Source of the DNA: Soonwooa buanensis
GTDB lineage: Bacteria; Bacteroidota; Bacteroidia; Flavobacteriales; Weeksellaceae
NCBI RefSeq assembly: GCF_900167905.1
Contig: NZ_FUYZ01000005.1
Span: 1-64,000 of the forward strand
Reading direction: 5' to 3'
Length of the DNA: 64,000 bases
Below, in pieces: positions 50,198 to 57,561 of this stretch (the first letter of the stretch is position 1; every line of letters begins with the position of its first letter). The position numbers were made by a program, and so were the translations under genes. Under the pieces are notes generated by a model, which saw only the letters and a program-made list of their open reading frames with translations, was not told the origin of the DNA and did no database searches.

Positions 50198-52921
50198 ATG
50201 GATTTATTTTATTTAGTTCCTCTATTTGGAGTAGTCGCCTTATTGTATACTTTTTTTCAGAGTAATTGGGTTAGCAGGCAACCTGCAGGCAATGACCGAA
50301 TGAAAGAAATTAGTGGTTACATCGCCGACGGTGCGATGGCTTTTTTAACCGCAGAATACAAAGTTCTCACTTATTTTGTCATTATTGTTGCCTTATTACT
50401 TGGCTTTATGGGTTTTTCGAATTCTAATTCGCATTGGTCAATCGGTTTAGCTTTCGTTATTGGCGCAGTTTTCAGCGCATTAGCTGGTTTTATCGGTATG
50501 AAAATCGCAACCAAAGCCAATGTTAGAACAGCGGAAGCTGCTAAAACAAGTCTTTCTAAAGCGCTAAAAGTTTCTTTCACAGGCGGTTCTGTTATGGGAA
50601 TGGGCGTTGCTGGTTTAGCGGTTTTAGGTCTTGGTTCATTGTATCTTATTATTAAACATTTGATTGCGCCAGACGCGTTAGTCAATTCTCACGAGATGGA
50701 ACGCGCTATCGAAGTGCTTACTGGTTTCTCGTTGGGAGCAGAATCTATTGCCTTGTTTGCTCGTGTTGGCGGTGGTATTTATACCAAAGCTGCCGATGTT
50801 GGTGCTGATTTGGTAGGGAAGGTAGAAGCGGGTATTCCAGAAGATGATCCTCGAAATCCAGCGACTATTGCCGATAATGTTGGTGATAACGTTGGTGATG
50901 TTGCTGGGATGGGAGCCGATTTGTTCGGATCTTATGTCGCAACCGTTTTGGCAACAATGGTTTTGGGAAGAGAGACTTTATCAGTCGATCAGTTTGGTGG
51001 TTTTGCGCCAATTCTTTTACCAATGTTAATTGCAGGTCTTGGGATTCTTTTTTCAATCTTCGGAACTTTCTTTGTTAAAATAAGCGATTCTGCGGGGCTT
51101 AATCCTTCTAAAGTTCAGAATGCGCTTAACTTGGGTAACTGGGGAAGTATTGTTATCACAGCAATTGCGTGTTACTTTTTGGTTCAATATATTTTACCAG
51201 AAAAAATGATACTTCGCGGTTTTGAGTTTACTCGAAATGGCGTTTTCGGAGCAATTATCGTTGGTTTGGTTGTCGGTACACTTATGAGTGTCATTACAGA
51301 ATATTATACAGCAATGGGCAAACGTCCTGTTAAAAGCATTGTTCGACAATCAAGCACAGGTCACGCGACTAATATTATTGGCGGAATCTCTGTCGGTATG
51401 GAATCTACGATGCTTCCGATTTTAGTTTTAGCTGGAGGAATTTATGGTTCTTATTTGTGCGCAGGACTTTATGGTGTTGCGATTGCTGCTGCGGGGATGA
51501 TGGCGACGACGGCGATGCAACTAGCGATTGATGCTTTTGGTCCGATTGCAGATAACGCTGGCGGAATTGCAGAAATGAGCGAGCTCCCTAGCGAAGTTCG
51601 TGAGAAAACTGACATTCTAGATGCGGTCGGTAATACAACTGCTGCGACTGGTAAAGGTTTTGCGATTGCTTCGGCGGCGTTGACGGCTTTGGCATTATTT
51701 GCGGCATTTGTTGGGATTGCAGGTATTGATGGTATCGATATTTATCGCGCTGATGTTTTGGCAGGATTATTTGTTGGAGCGATGATTCCGTTTATATTTT
51801 CGTCGTTGGCGATTACAGCAGTTGGTAAAGCAGCAATGGCGATGGTTGAAGAAGTTCGACGACAATTCCGTGAAATTCCAGGTATTTTGGAAGGCAAAGC
51901 AAAACCCGAATATGAAAAGTGCGTTGCTATTTCTACAGATGCTTCTATTAAAAAAATGATGCCGCCAGGTGCGATTGCAATTTTATCACCTTTAATTATT
52001 GGTTTTGCTTTTGGTCCCGAAGTTTTGGGCGGATTTTTAGCAGGTGCAACTGTGAGTGGCGTTCTTTTAGGAATGTTCCAAAATAATGCTGGTGGCGCTT
52101 GGGATAATGCTAAAAAATCTTTTGAAAAGGGTGTTGTCGTTAATGGTGAAACTTATTATAAAGGTTCGGATTTACACAAAGCCTCCGTGACAGGCGATAC
52201 AGTTGGTGATCCATTTAAAGATACTTCTGGACCATCAATGAATATTTTAATTAAATTAATGTCGATCGTTTCTTTAGTAATTGCACCAACATTGGCAAAT
52301 ATGTTTGGGGATAAAATTATTAAAGAACGTTTAGAAAAAATTGAAAACCTCAATTCTAAAATGATTTCTGGTTCTGATCAAAAAATTGAAACTATTGAAG
52401 AAAAGCCTGTCGTTTTAGGAACAGTAAATGCTGATGGCGACTTCGTTTACGAACTTGGAGATTTGGAAAAAGTGACATTAAATTCTGGTCAAGAAATTAA
52501 TCTTGGTGCAAATAGCCAACTTTATGATTTGTATAAAAAACTTAAAGTAAAAGATGCTAGTTTAGTTGATAAAACAGCTTGGTTTACAATTGAAAATCTT
52601 TATTTCGAATCGGGAAAAAGTAATTTGAAAGCTTCGTCAGCGACGCAACTTGATAACTTAATTGCGATTATGAAAGATTTTCCTGATTTAAAAATAAAAC
52701 TCGGTGGTTATACCGATAATACAGGCGATGTTGAAGGAAATAAAAAATTATCTTTAGAAAGAGCAAATGCAGCAAAATTAAAGATGACAGAGTCCGGAAT
52801 TGCTGGCGACCGTATCGAAACCGAAGGTTATGGACAAGAGCATCCCGTATGTGAAGCGAATGATACGCCAGATTGTAAAGCCAAAAATCGAAGAATTGAT
52901 GTCCGCGTGACAACATTATAG
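50198..52921 (+). CDS. hppA: Membrane-bound cation-pumping pyrophosphatase fused to a C-terminal OmpA domain
   Basis: The 907-residue protein has about 16 membrane helices (to about 740) with the PPi-site motifs KAADVGADLVGKVEAGIPED and TIADNVGDNVGDVAGMGADL. Ala482 in GNTTAATGK is the residue usual in K+-dependent members; K+-independent ones have Lys there. Gly244 (DLFGSY) replaces the Glu found in Na+-pumps, and Glu182 (GAESIAL) is on a neighbouring helix, like the relocated Glu reported for flavobacterial K+-dependent H+ pumps. After a linker, residues about 795-907 form an OmpA domain (WFTIENLYFESGKSNLKASS, GGYTDNTGDVEGNKKLS, KAKNRRIDVRV). Ion choice is inferred. Confidence 0.9.
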   Translation: MDLFYLVPLFGVVALLYTFFQSNWVSRQPAGNDRMKEISGYIADGAMAFLTAEYKVLTYFVIIVALLLGFMGFSNSNSHWSIGLAFVIGAVFSALAGFIGMKIATKANVRTAEAAKTSLSKALKVSFTGGSVMGMGVAGLAVLGLGSLYLIIKHLIAPDALVNSHEMERAIEVLTGFSLGAESIALFARVGGGIYTKAADVGADLVGKVEAGIPEDDPRNPATIADNVGDNVGDVAGMGADLFGSYVATVLATMVLGRETLSVDQFGGFAPILLPMLIAGLGILFSIFGTFFVKISDSAGLNPSKVQNALNLGNWGSIVITAIACYFLVQYILPEKMILRGFEFTRNGVFGAIIVGLVVGTLMSVITEYYTAMGKRPVKSIVRQSSTGHATNIIGGISVGMESTMLPILVLAGGIYGSYLCAGLYGVAIAAAGMMATTAMQLAIDAFGPIADNAGGIAEMSELPSEVREKTDILDAVGNTTAATGKGFAIASAALTALALFAAFVGIAGIDGIDIYRADVLAGLFVGAMIPFIFSSLAITAVGKAAMAMVEEVRRQFREIPGILEGKAKPEYEKCVAISTDASIKKMMPPGAIAILSPLIIGFAFGPEVLGGFLAGATVSGVLLGMFQNNAGGAWDNAKKSFEKGVVVNGETYYKGSDLHKASVTGDTVGDPFKDTSGPSMNILIKLMSIVSLVIAPTLANMFGDKIIKERLEKIENLNSKMISGSDQKIETIEEKPVVLGTVNADGDFVYELGDLEKVTLNSGQEINLGANSQLYDLYKKLKVKDASLVDKTAWFTIENLYFESGKSNLKASSATQLDNLIAIMKDFPDLKIKLGGYTDNTGDVEGNKKLSLERANAAKLKMTESGIAGDRIETEGYGQEHPVCEANDTPDCKAKNRRIDVRVTTL

Positions 52922-52940
52922 TTAGTAGTTTTGGAAGAGA

Positions 52941-52960
52941 AAGTCGACGAAAGTCGGCTT
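52941..52960 (+). terminator. Intrinsic terminator of the membrane pyrophosphatase gene
   Basis: An 8-bp stem (52941-52948 with 52953-52960, one G-T pair) capped by a GAAA tetraloop, T run after. Confidence 0.88.
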
Positions 52961-52968
52961 TTTTGTTT

Positions 52969-53158
52969 AGAGTCTGTTTAAATTTTATTGCTAAAATTTT
53001 CAGAGCTAATTTGAGATGAATTTTTCGTTTGATACATGAAAATTTAGCAGGCTAAATAAAATATATCAAATTAAAAATTGGCCTAAAGGAGCCTGAAATT
53101 TAGCAAAGATTTTTTGTAGTAGCATTAAAGAACTTCGTTAAAATTTAAAAAAGACTCT
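52969..53158. mobile_element. MITE-like element with terminal inverted repeats
   Basis: AGAGTCTGTTTAAATTTTA (52969-52987) faces the reverse complement of TAAAATTTAAAAAAGACTCT (53139-53158), ignoring a 1-2 base difference in the middle. A second inner pair, TTGCTAAA..TTTTCAG (52987-53003) and CTGAAATTTAGCAA (53092-53105), nests inside. The 190-base unit has no gene. I see no clear target-site duplication at the edges. It occupies most of the 294-base gap between the pyrophosphatase and dnaX genes. Confidence 0.55.
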
Positions 53159-53203
53159 GAGGTTAAAAATTGGATAAAGATTTTAAAATTCAAATATATT
53201 CCC

Positions 53204-53218
53204 TATTTTTGAGCAATG
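53204..53218 (+). promoter_or_regulatory. -7 box TATTTTTG 4 nt before the dnaX ATG (leaderless mRNA predicted)
   Basis: TATTTTTG (53204-53211), AGCA, ATG (53216). No -33 TTG at standard spacing. Confidence 0.5.
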
Positions 53219-54298
53219 GAAAATTTCGTTGTTTCAGCTAGAAAATACCGTCCGCAGGAGTTTGATACAGTTGTTGGTCAATCTCACATTACAGATACTT
53301 TGGAGCATGCAATTGATGAAAATCAATTAGCTCAGGCATTGTTGTTTTGTGGACCTCGTGGTGTTGGTAAAACGACTTGTGCGAGAATTCTGGCAAGAAA
53401 AATTAACGAAAAATCTGGCGCTAGCGATGATGATGGATTTGCTTTAAATATCTATGAGCTCGATGCTGCGTCTAACAACTCGGTAGATGATATTCGAGAA
53501 TTAACGGATCAAGTGCGATTCGCACCACAAGTTGGGAAGTTCAAAGTCTATATTATTGATGAGGTTCACATGTTGTCAACGGCAGCTTTCAATGCTTTTC
53601 TTAAAACTTTGGAAGAACCGCCTGCACACGCAATTTTCATTTTAGCAACAACGGAAAAACACAAGATTATTCCGACGATTTTATCACGTTGTCAGATTTA
53701 CGATTTCAAAAGAATCACCATCGAAGACATCCAAGATCATCTTAGAAAAATAGCTGATAAAGAAGGTGTAACTTACGAAGACGACGCACTTTATATGGTT
53801 GCGCAGAAAGCGGATGGTGCTTTGCGTGACGCTTTGTCGATTTTTGATAGATTGTCAACTTTCTCTCAAAAGAATATTACTTTAGAAAAAGCGGCGGAAG
53901 TTCTTAATATCCTTGACTACGACCAATATCTTAATATTGTTGATTTAGCAAAAGAGAACAAAATTCCAGAAGTGTTAACCGCTTTTGATACCATTGTTAA
54001 AAAAGGATTCGATCCGCATGTTTTTATTGCTGGATTGGGAAGCCATTTCCGTGATTTGATGATGTCGCAAAATCCTCAAACTTTAGCATTAATCGAAGTT
54101 GGGGAGAAGACGAAACAAAAATTCTTTGACCAAAGTCAAAAATGGACGGCGCAACAGTTAATCGACGCCATCGAAATTTGCAACTTTGCGGATATTAATT
54201 ATAAAAATTCTAAAAATCCACGTTTGACTGTCGAGATTGCTTTGATGCAACTTTCGAGTCTTACAGCTGGCTTGGAAGCTAAAAAAAAAAGTTCTTAA
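53216..54298 (+). CDS. dnaX: DNA polymerase III subunit gamma (zero-frame dnaX product)
   Basis: The 360-residue zero-frame product is a clamp-loader ATPase: NFVVSARKYRPQEFDTVVGQ start, Walker A CGPRGVGKTTCARIL, DEVH-type motif VYIIDEVHMLS, sensor region KIIPTILSRC. The zinc-binding cysteine cluster that E. coli DnaX has after Walker A is absent here: NEKSGASDDDGFALNIYEL. The frame ends AKKKSS-stop just after an A10 run. A longer tau form needs a -1 shift into the frame that continues to 54909. The protein is expected to pair with delta and delta-prime subunits encoded elsewhere. Confidence 0.93.
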   Translation: MENFVVSARKYRPQEFDTVVGQSHITDTLEHAIDENQLAQALLFCGPRGVGKTTCARILARKINEKSGASDDDGFALNIYELDAASNNSVDDIRELTDQVRFAPQVGKFKVYIIDEVHMLSTAAFNAFLKTLEEPPAHAIFILATTEKHKIIPTILSRCQIYDFKRITIEDIQDHLRKIADKEGVTYEDDALYMVAQKADGALRDALSIFDRLSTFSQKNITLEKAAEVLNILDYDQYLNIVDLAKENKIPEVLTAFDTIVKKGFDPHVFIAGLGSHFRDLMMSQNPQTLALIEVGEKTKQKFFDQSQKWTAQQLIDAIEICNFADINYKNSKNPRLTVEIALMQLSSLTAGLEAKKKSS

Positions 54299-54329
54299 TA
54301 TTAGCGCCACTTCTTCAAGCTAATCTTAA
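54281..54329 (+). promoter_or_regulatory. Frameshift/slippage signal in dnaX: A10 run plus stem-loop
   Basis: Ten A (54281-54290) followed by G make a slippery site. Four to five bases later a stem forms: 54295-54305 pairs with 54319-54329 (11 bp with one mismatch, 13-nt loop). The zero-frame stop (54296-54298) lies in the stem. The downstream -1 frame stays open from here to 54909. Confidence 0.75.
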
Positions 54330-54909
54330 AACACCAACGACTTCGACGCCACAAGTTCCTCAAAATAAAGTACAAACTGAGGTTAAAAAATCTGCGCCTA
54401 CTTTTCCTGAAGAGCGTCCAAAAGTTGAAAAAGCATCAAAACCTTTGCAACAACAAGCGAAGCCTTCTGAGTTCAGCATTAATGCGTTTATGAACAAGAA
54501 AGAGGAGACGGAAGAGCTTTTTGCACCAGCTGAGGAAGATTTACCAAAAGAGCATTTTTCGCAGCCTGATGTCGAAAGAGAGTGGAAGGCTTTCCTTCTT
54601 AAATTATCGAAAATAGATTCGGTAGCTTATAATGCAATTAACAATTTTAGACTGACAAAAACCCACGAAGATCAAATTGAAGTGTTATTTTCATCTTCAA
54701 CAGCGAAAGCAGAATTCGATAAAGTTGCTGGAGAATTTGTAAATCATTTTAAACATAAAGTGAAAAATTATGGAATAAAGCTTCACTTTAAAGAAGATAA
54801 AACGATTGTTCAGGAAGTGATGACGAAGAAAAAATTATTCGAAAAATTCGCTGAGATTAATCCTGTTCTAAAGGATCTTAACGATTTGATGCGTTTTGAT
54901 TTGACTTAA
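54289..54909 (+). CDS. dnaX: Tau-specific part of dnaX read by a -1 frameshift at the A10 run
   Basis: In the -1 frame the sequence continues from the A10 run as ...KKKFLILAPLLQANLKTPTT, a Pro/Lys-rich linker, then EFSINAFMNKKEETEELFAP and a helical domain (VEREWKAFLLKLSKIDSVAYNAI, then FKHKVKNYGIKLHFKEDK). The first in-frame ATG inside it is at 54490, but nothing suggests a separate gene, and the linker belongs to tau. Joined, the two frames give about 564 residues. The tau tail of other bacteria binds the polymerase core and the replicative helicase. Confidence 0.8.
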   Translation, partial: KFLILAPLLQANLKTPTTSTPQVPQNKVQTEVKKSAPTFPEERPKVEKASKPLQQQAKPSEFSINAFMNKKEETEELFAPAEEDLPKEHFSQPDVEREWKAFLLKLSKIDSVAYNAINNFRLTKTHEDQIEVLFSSSTAKAEFDKVAGEFVNHFKHKVKNYGIKLHFKEDKTIVQEVMTKKKLFEKFAEINPVLKDLNDLMRFDLT

Positions 54910-54956
54910 AATTTTTATCCAAATTTCATTTATTTAAAAAAAATGAAAAAAAATAC

Positions 54957-54985
54957 TTTGTATTTGCTATAAAGTTTTACCTTTG
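54957..54985 (+). promoter_or_regulatory. Promoter of the aromatic leader and DAHP synthase gene
   Basis: TTTG (54957-54960), 17-bp spacer, TACCTTTG (54978-54985). Transcription would start near 54991, some 350 nt before the DAHP synthase ATG. Confidence 0.6.
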
Positions 54986-55063
54986 TCTTGTATTTCTGCC
55001 CAAGTGTGGTAGATGATTTAATCAAAAATAGCTAATAAAACCTTTGTAATAAAGGAATTATCA

Positions 55064-55195
55064 ATGGAATCAAACCATTTTCCATATTCAACAACTTTAG
55101 AATCTGCCTTTACTTTTGGTGGATTGTTTAGCTTTTTTGGTGCTTATTATTTTAGAAATTTTGGAAGTTCTTACCGATATTATTGGTACAGCTAA
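55064..55195 (+). CDS. Aromatic-rich leader peptide (43 residues) upstream of DAHP synthase
   Basis: The ATG at 55064 opens a 43-codon frame that ends at the TAA 55193-55195. It has 8 Phe, 7 Tyr and 1 Trp (16 of 43), and ends GSSYRYYWYS. The codons for YRYYWY lie in a hairpin (55172-55178 with 55182-55188). Twenty-odd bases after the stop comes a second hairpin (55217-55223 with 55229-55235). This is the layout of a leader peptide whose translation senses charged aromatic tRNAs. A 5-bp hairpin (55041-55045 with 55051-55055) sits just before the ATG. Confidence 0.65.
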   Translation: MESNHFPYSTTLESAFTFGGLFSFFGAYYFRNFGSSYRYYWYS

Positions 55196-55216
55196 CTAAA
55201 TTTCTTTCTCAAAAAA

Positions 55217-55235
55217 AAGTGCGTTTTTCGCATTT
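55217..55235 (+). terminator. Candidate attenuator hairpin before DAHP synthase
   Basis: A 7-bp stem with one G-T pair (55217-55223 with 55229-55235) and T5 loop, but only three T follow directly, so it is a weak terminator. A longer T7 tract comes at 55252-55258. Confidence 0.4.
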
Positions 55236-55343
55236 CTGTAATCATTTAAGATTTTTTTAAACGACATTTTTTTGGAAAAGAATTATAAATCCTCATTTAT
55301 AACAGATTAACACGTGTATTAACTCAGCAAATATTTAGATAAA

Positions 55344-56423
55344 ATGAACTTAAACGAACTAGAAAATAATTGGATAAAAGGCTTCGAAAAACCTGTCATT
55401 ATTGCAGGTCCTTGCTCTGCGGAAAGTGAAAGCCAGATGTTGGAAACAGCTAAAAGACTTAAAGAAAGTGATGCCGATGTTTCTGTATTCCGTGCTGGAA
55501 TTTGGAAACCTCGTACCAAGCCAAACGGCTTCGAAGGTGTTGGCGTTATCGGTCTTAATTGGCTTAAAAAAGTGAAAGAAGAATACGGTTTCAAAACGGC
55601 GACGGAAGTGGCAAATGCACACCATGTTTTTGCAGCTTTAGAAGCGGATGTCGATGTCCTTTGGATTGGCGCGCGTTCAACAGTTAATCCTTTCACGGTT
55701 CAAGAAATTGCGCAAGCACTTCGTGGTATTGATAAACCAGTTTTGGTGAAAAATCCAGTGAATCCAGATTTGGCTTTGTGGATTGGTGCCTTAGAAAGAC
55801 TTTTAGGTCAAGATGTTAAAAATTTAGGTGTTATCCACCGCGGTTTCTCAACTTACCAAAAGACAAAATACCGTAATATCCCGAACTGGCAAATTGCTTT
55901 AGACTTCAAACATCAATTCCCGAATATTCCTATGTTTATCGATCCGTCGCATATTTGCGGAAACAGAACTGGATTGGCAGGCGTTACACAGGAAGCTTTC
56001 AATGTTGGTTACGAAGGTGCGATTATTGAAAGTCACTGTAATCCTGATGAAGCGTGGAGTGATGCTTCGCAACAGATTACACCAGAAGTTTTGGCGGATA
56101 TGATTAACAGTATCCAGATTCGTAAATCTGATATTTCTGGTTACGAAGACGAAATGGGAAAACATAGAACTTTGATTAGTGATTTGGATTTCCAATTGAT
56201 CGAGTTGTTGTCGCAACGTATGAAGATTTCTGAGAAAATCGGAACTTTGAAAAAAGAAAATAACATTGCGATTTTCCAGCCAGAACGTTGGAGAATTATT
56301 GCAGATTATGCCGCTCAAAAAGCCAATGAATCTGGGATGAGTCATGAGTTTATCGAAAAAGTTTTCAAAGCGATACATGAAGAATCGATTGAAGTTCAGA
56401 ATAAAATTATGATTAATAAATAA
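55344..56423 (+). CDS. Bifunctional 3-deoxy-7-phosphoheptulonate synthase / chorismate mutase
   Basis: The 359-residue protein joins a type I-beta DAHP synthase (about 1-260, with VIIAGPCSAESESQ, KPRTKPNGFEGVGVIGL, GVIHRGFSTYQKTKYRN, FIDPSHICGNRTGLAGV) to an AroQ-type chorismate mutase (about 275-355, with RTLISDLDFQLIELLSQRMKIS, PERWRIIADYA). A C-terminal mutase is the Porphyromonas-type order, where prephenate inhibits the synthase. It condenses PEP and erythrose-4-phosphate, the first shikimate step, and makes prephenate. The structured leader with an aromatic peptide suggests attenuation on top of feedback. Confidence 0.95.
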   Translation: MNLNELENNWIKGFEKPVIIAGPCSAESESQMLETAKRLKESDADVSVFRAGIWKPRTKPNGFEGVGVIGLNWLKKVKEEYGFKTATEVANAHHVFAALEADVDVLWIGARSTVNPFTVQEIAQALRGIDKPVLVKNPVNPDLALWIGALERLLGQDVKNLGVIHRGFSTYQKTKYRNIPNWQIALDFKHQFPNIPMFIDPSHICGNRTGLAGVTQEAFNVGYEGAIIESHCNPDEAWSDASQQITPEVLADMINSIQIRKSDISGYEDEMGKHRTLISDLDFQLIELLSQRMKISEKIGTLKKENNIAIFQPERWRIIADYAAQKANESGMSHEFIEKVFKAIHEESIEVQNKIMINK

Positions 56424-56445
56424 GCGTTTTTAACGTCAAATTTTT

Positions 56446-56524
56446 AAACTTCACTTCTATGATGTTGATTTTGCGAGAGCGATTAGAAATCCTTAGCTTT
56501 GTCAACGTTCTAAAAGTGAAGTTT
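56446..56524 (+). terminator. Long imperfect hairpin after the DAHP synthase gene (terminator-like, possible repeat)
   Basis: AAACTTCACTT (56446-56456) pairs with 56514-56524, and inside it 56462-56469 pairs with 56501-56508 (two G-T pairs), so the two arms of a 79-base stretch match over some 20 bases. A T6 run follows. The size is larger than for a normal terminator. Confidence 0.6.
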
Positions 56525-56538
56525 TTTATTTAAAATTA

Positions 56539-57465
56539 ATGCAAGGAATCGTCATTAAATCCACGGGAAGTTGGTATCAGGTTTTGGAGGAATCTGAGAA
56601 AAAAATCTACGAAGCACGCATCAGAGGAAAATTCAAATTGATAAAAACCAGATTGACAAATCCTTTGGCAGTGGGCGATTCGGTGGAGTTTACTTTGGAG
56701 CAAGATGACATTGCGTGGATTACTAAAATCTTTCCTCGCAAGAATTATATTATTCGCAAGTCGGTTAATCTTTCTAAAGAAGCGCACATTATCGCTTCTA
56801 ATATGGATTTGGCTTGTATTATTTTTACGCTAAAACATCCTGAGACTTCTTTGGGGTTTCTAGATCGCTTTTTGGCGTGTTGTGAATCTTATGATATAAA
56901 ACCATTAATTTTATTTAATAAAGTTGATGTGTTATCTGATGAAGAGTTGGAAATCTTAAACGAGATGCAAGCAATTTATAATGAAATCGGTTATGATAGT
57001 CTCGAAATTTCTTCTTATGCTCATCTGAATCTTGAAGTTTTAAAAGATTTTATTAAAGATAAAACGTCTTTGTTTTTCGGTCATTCGGGAAGTGGAAAGT
57101 CAACTTTGGTGAATGCTTTGCAACCTGATCTTAATATTAAAACTGGCGAAATATCGGATGTTCACCTTAAAGGAAAACACACGACGACGTTCGCACAAAT
57201 GCACTTTTGGAATTTTGGAGGAAGTGTAATCGATACGCCGGGTGTTCGAGAGTTTGCGCTCATCGATGTTGAAAAAGAGGAGATTCAACATTATTTCCCT
57301 GAGATTTTTAGAATGTCACAGAATTGTAAGTTTCATAACTGTTTACATATTAACGAACCTAAATGTGCGGTTCTCGAAGCTGTCGAAAATGGCGTAATCG
57401 AAGGCAGTCGCTATATCAATTATCTAAAATTGATGGAAGAAGCGGAAGAACAACAAATGAAATAA
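56539..57465 (+). CDS. rsgA: Ribosome small-subunit-dependent GTPase A
   Basis: The 308-residue circularly permuted GTPase has an N-terminal OB fold (GIVIKSTGSWYQVLEE), then G4 FNKVD, G1 GHSGSGKST and G3 DTPGVREF, in permuted order, and a C-terminal zinc region NCKFHNCLHINEPKCAV. It helps late 30S maturation. It is a single gene after the DAHP synthase hairpin. Confidence 0.96.
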   Translation: MQGIVIKSTGSWYQVLEESEKKIYEARIRGKFKLIKTRLTNPLAVGDSVEFTLEQDDIAWITKIFPRKNYIIRKSVNLSKEAHIIASNMDLACIIFTLKHPETSLGFLDRFLACCESYDIKPLILFNKVDVLSDEELEILNEMQAIYNEIGYDSLEISSYAHLNLEVLKDFIKDKTSLFFGHSGSGKSTLVNALQPDLNIKTGEISDVHLKGKHTTTFAQMHFWNFGGSVIDTPGVREFALIDVEKEEIQHYFPEIFRMSQNCKFHNCLHINEPKCAVLEAVENGVIEGSRYINYLKLMEEAEEQQMK

Positions 57466-57511
57466 TTTTTTTATTTCTAAAATGTTTTCAAGTACAATTT
57501 GATAATAAAAA

Positions 57512-57541
57512 AAAGGATAACAACTTGCGTTATTATCCTTT
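57512..57541. terminator. Bidirectional terminator between rsgA and the DUF1015 gene
   Basis: A 9-bp stem (57512-57520 with 57533-57541), with inner pairing possible, and A and T runs on the two sides of converging genes. Confidence 0.78.
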
Positions 57542-57561
57542 GTAATATGTTTAATGTAGAA

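Noticed and set aside
55252-55275. T-rich runs after the aromatic leader considered as the true terminator
   Set aside because: Only AT-only 5-bp pairing is available before the T runs, so I kept the GC-containing hairpin at 55217 as the candidate.
55319-55696. Minus-strand frame of 125 codons over the DAHP synthase start
   Set aside because: The opposite strand encodes a clear DAHP synthase; this frame has no motif and lies in antisense.
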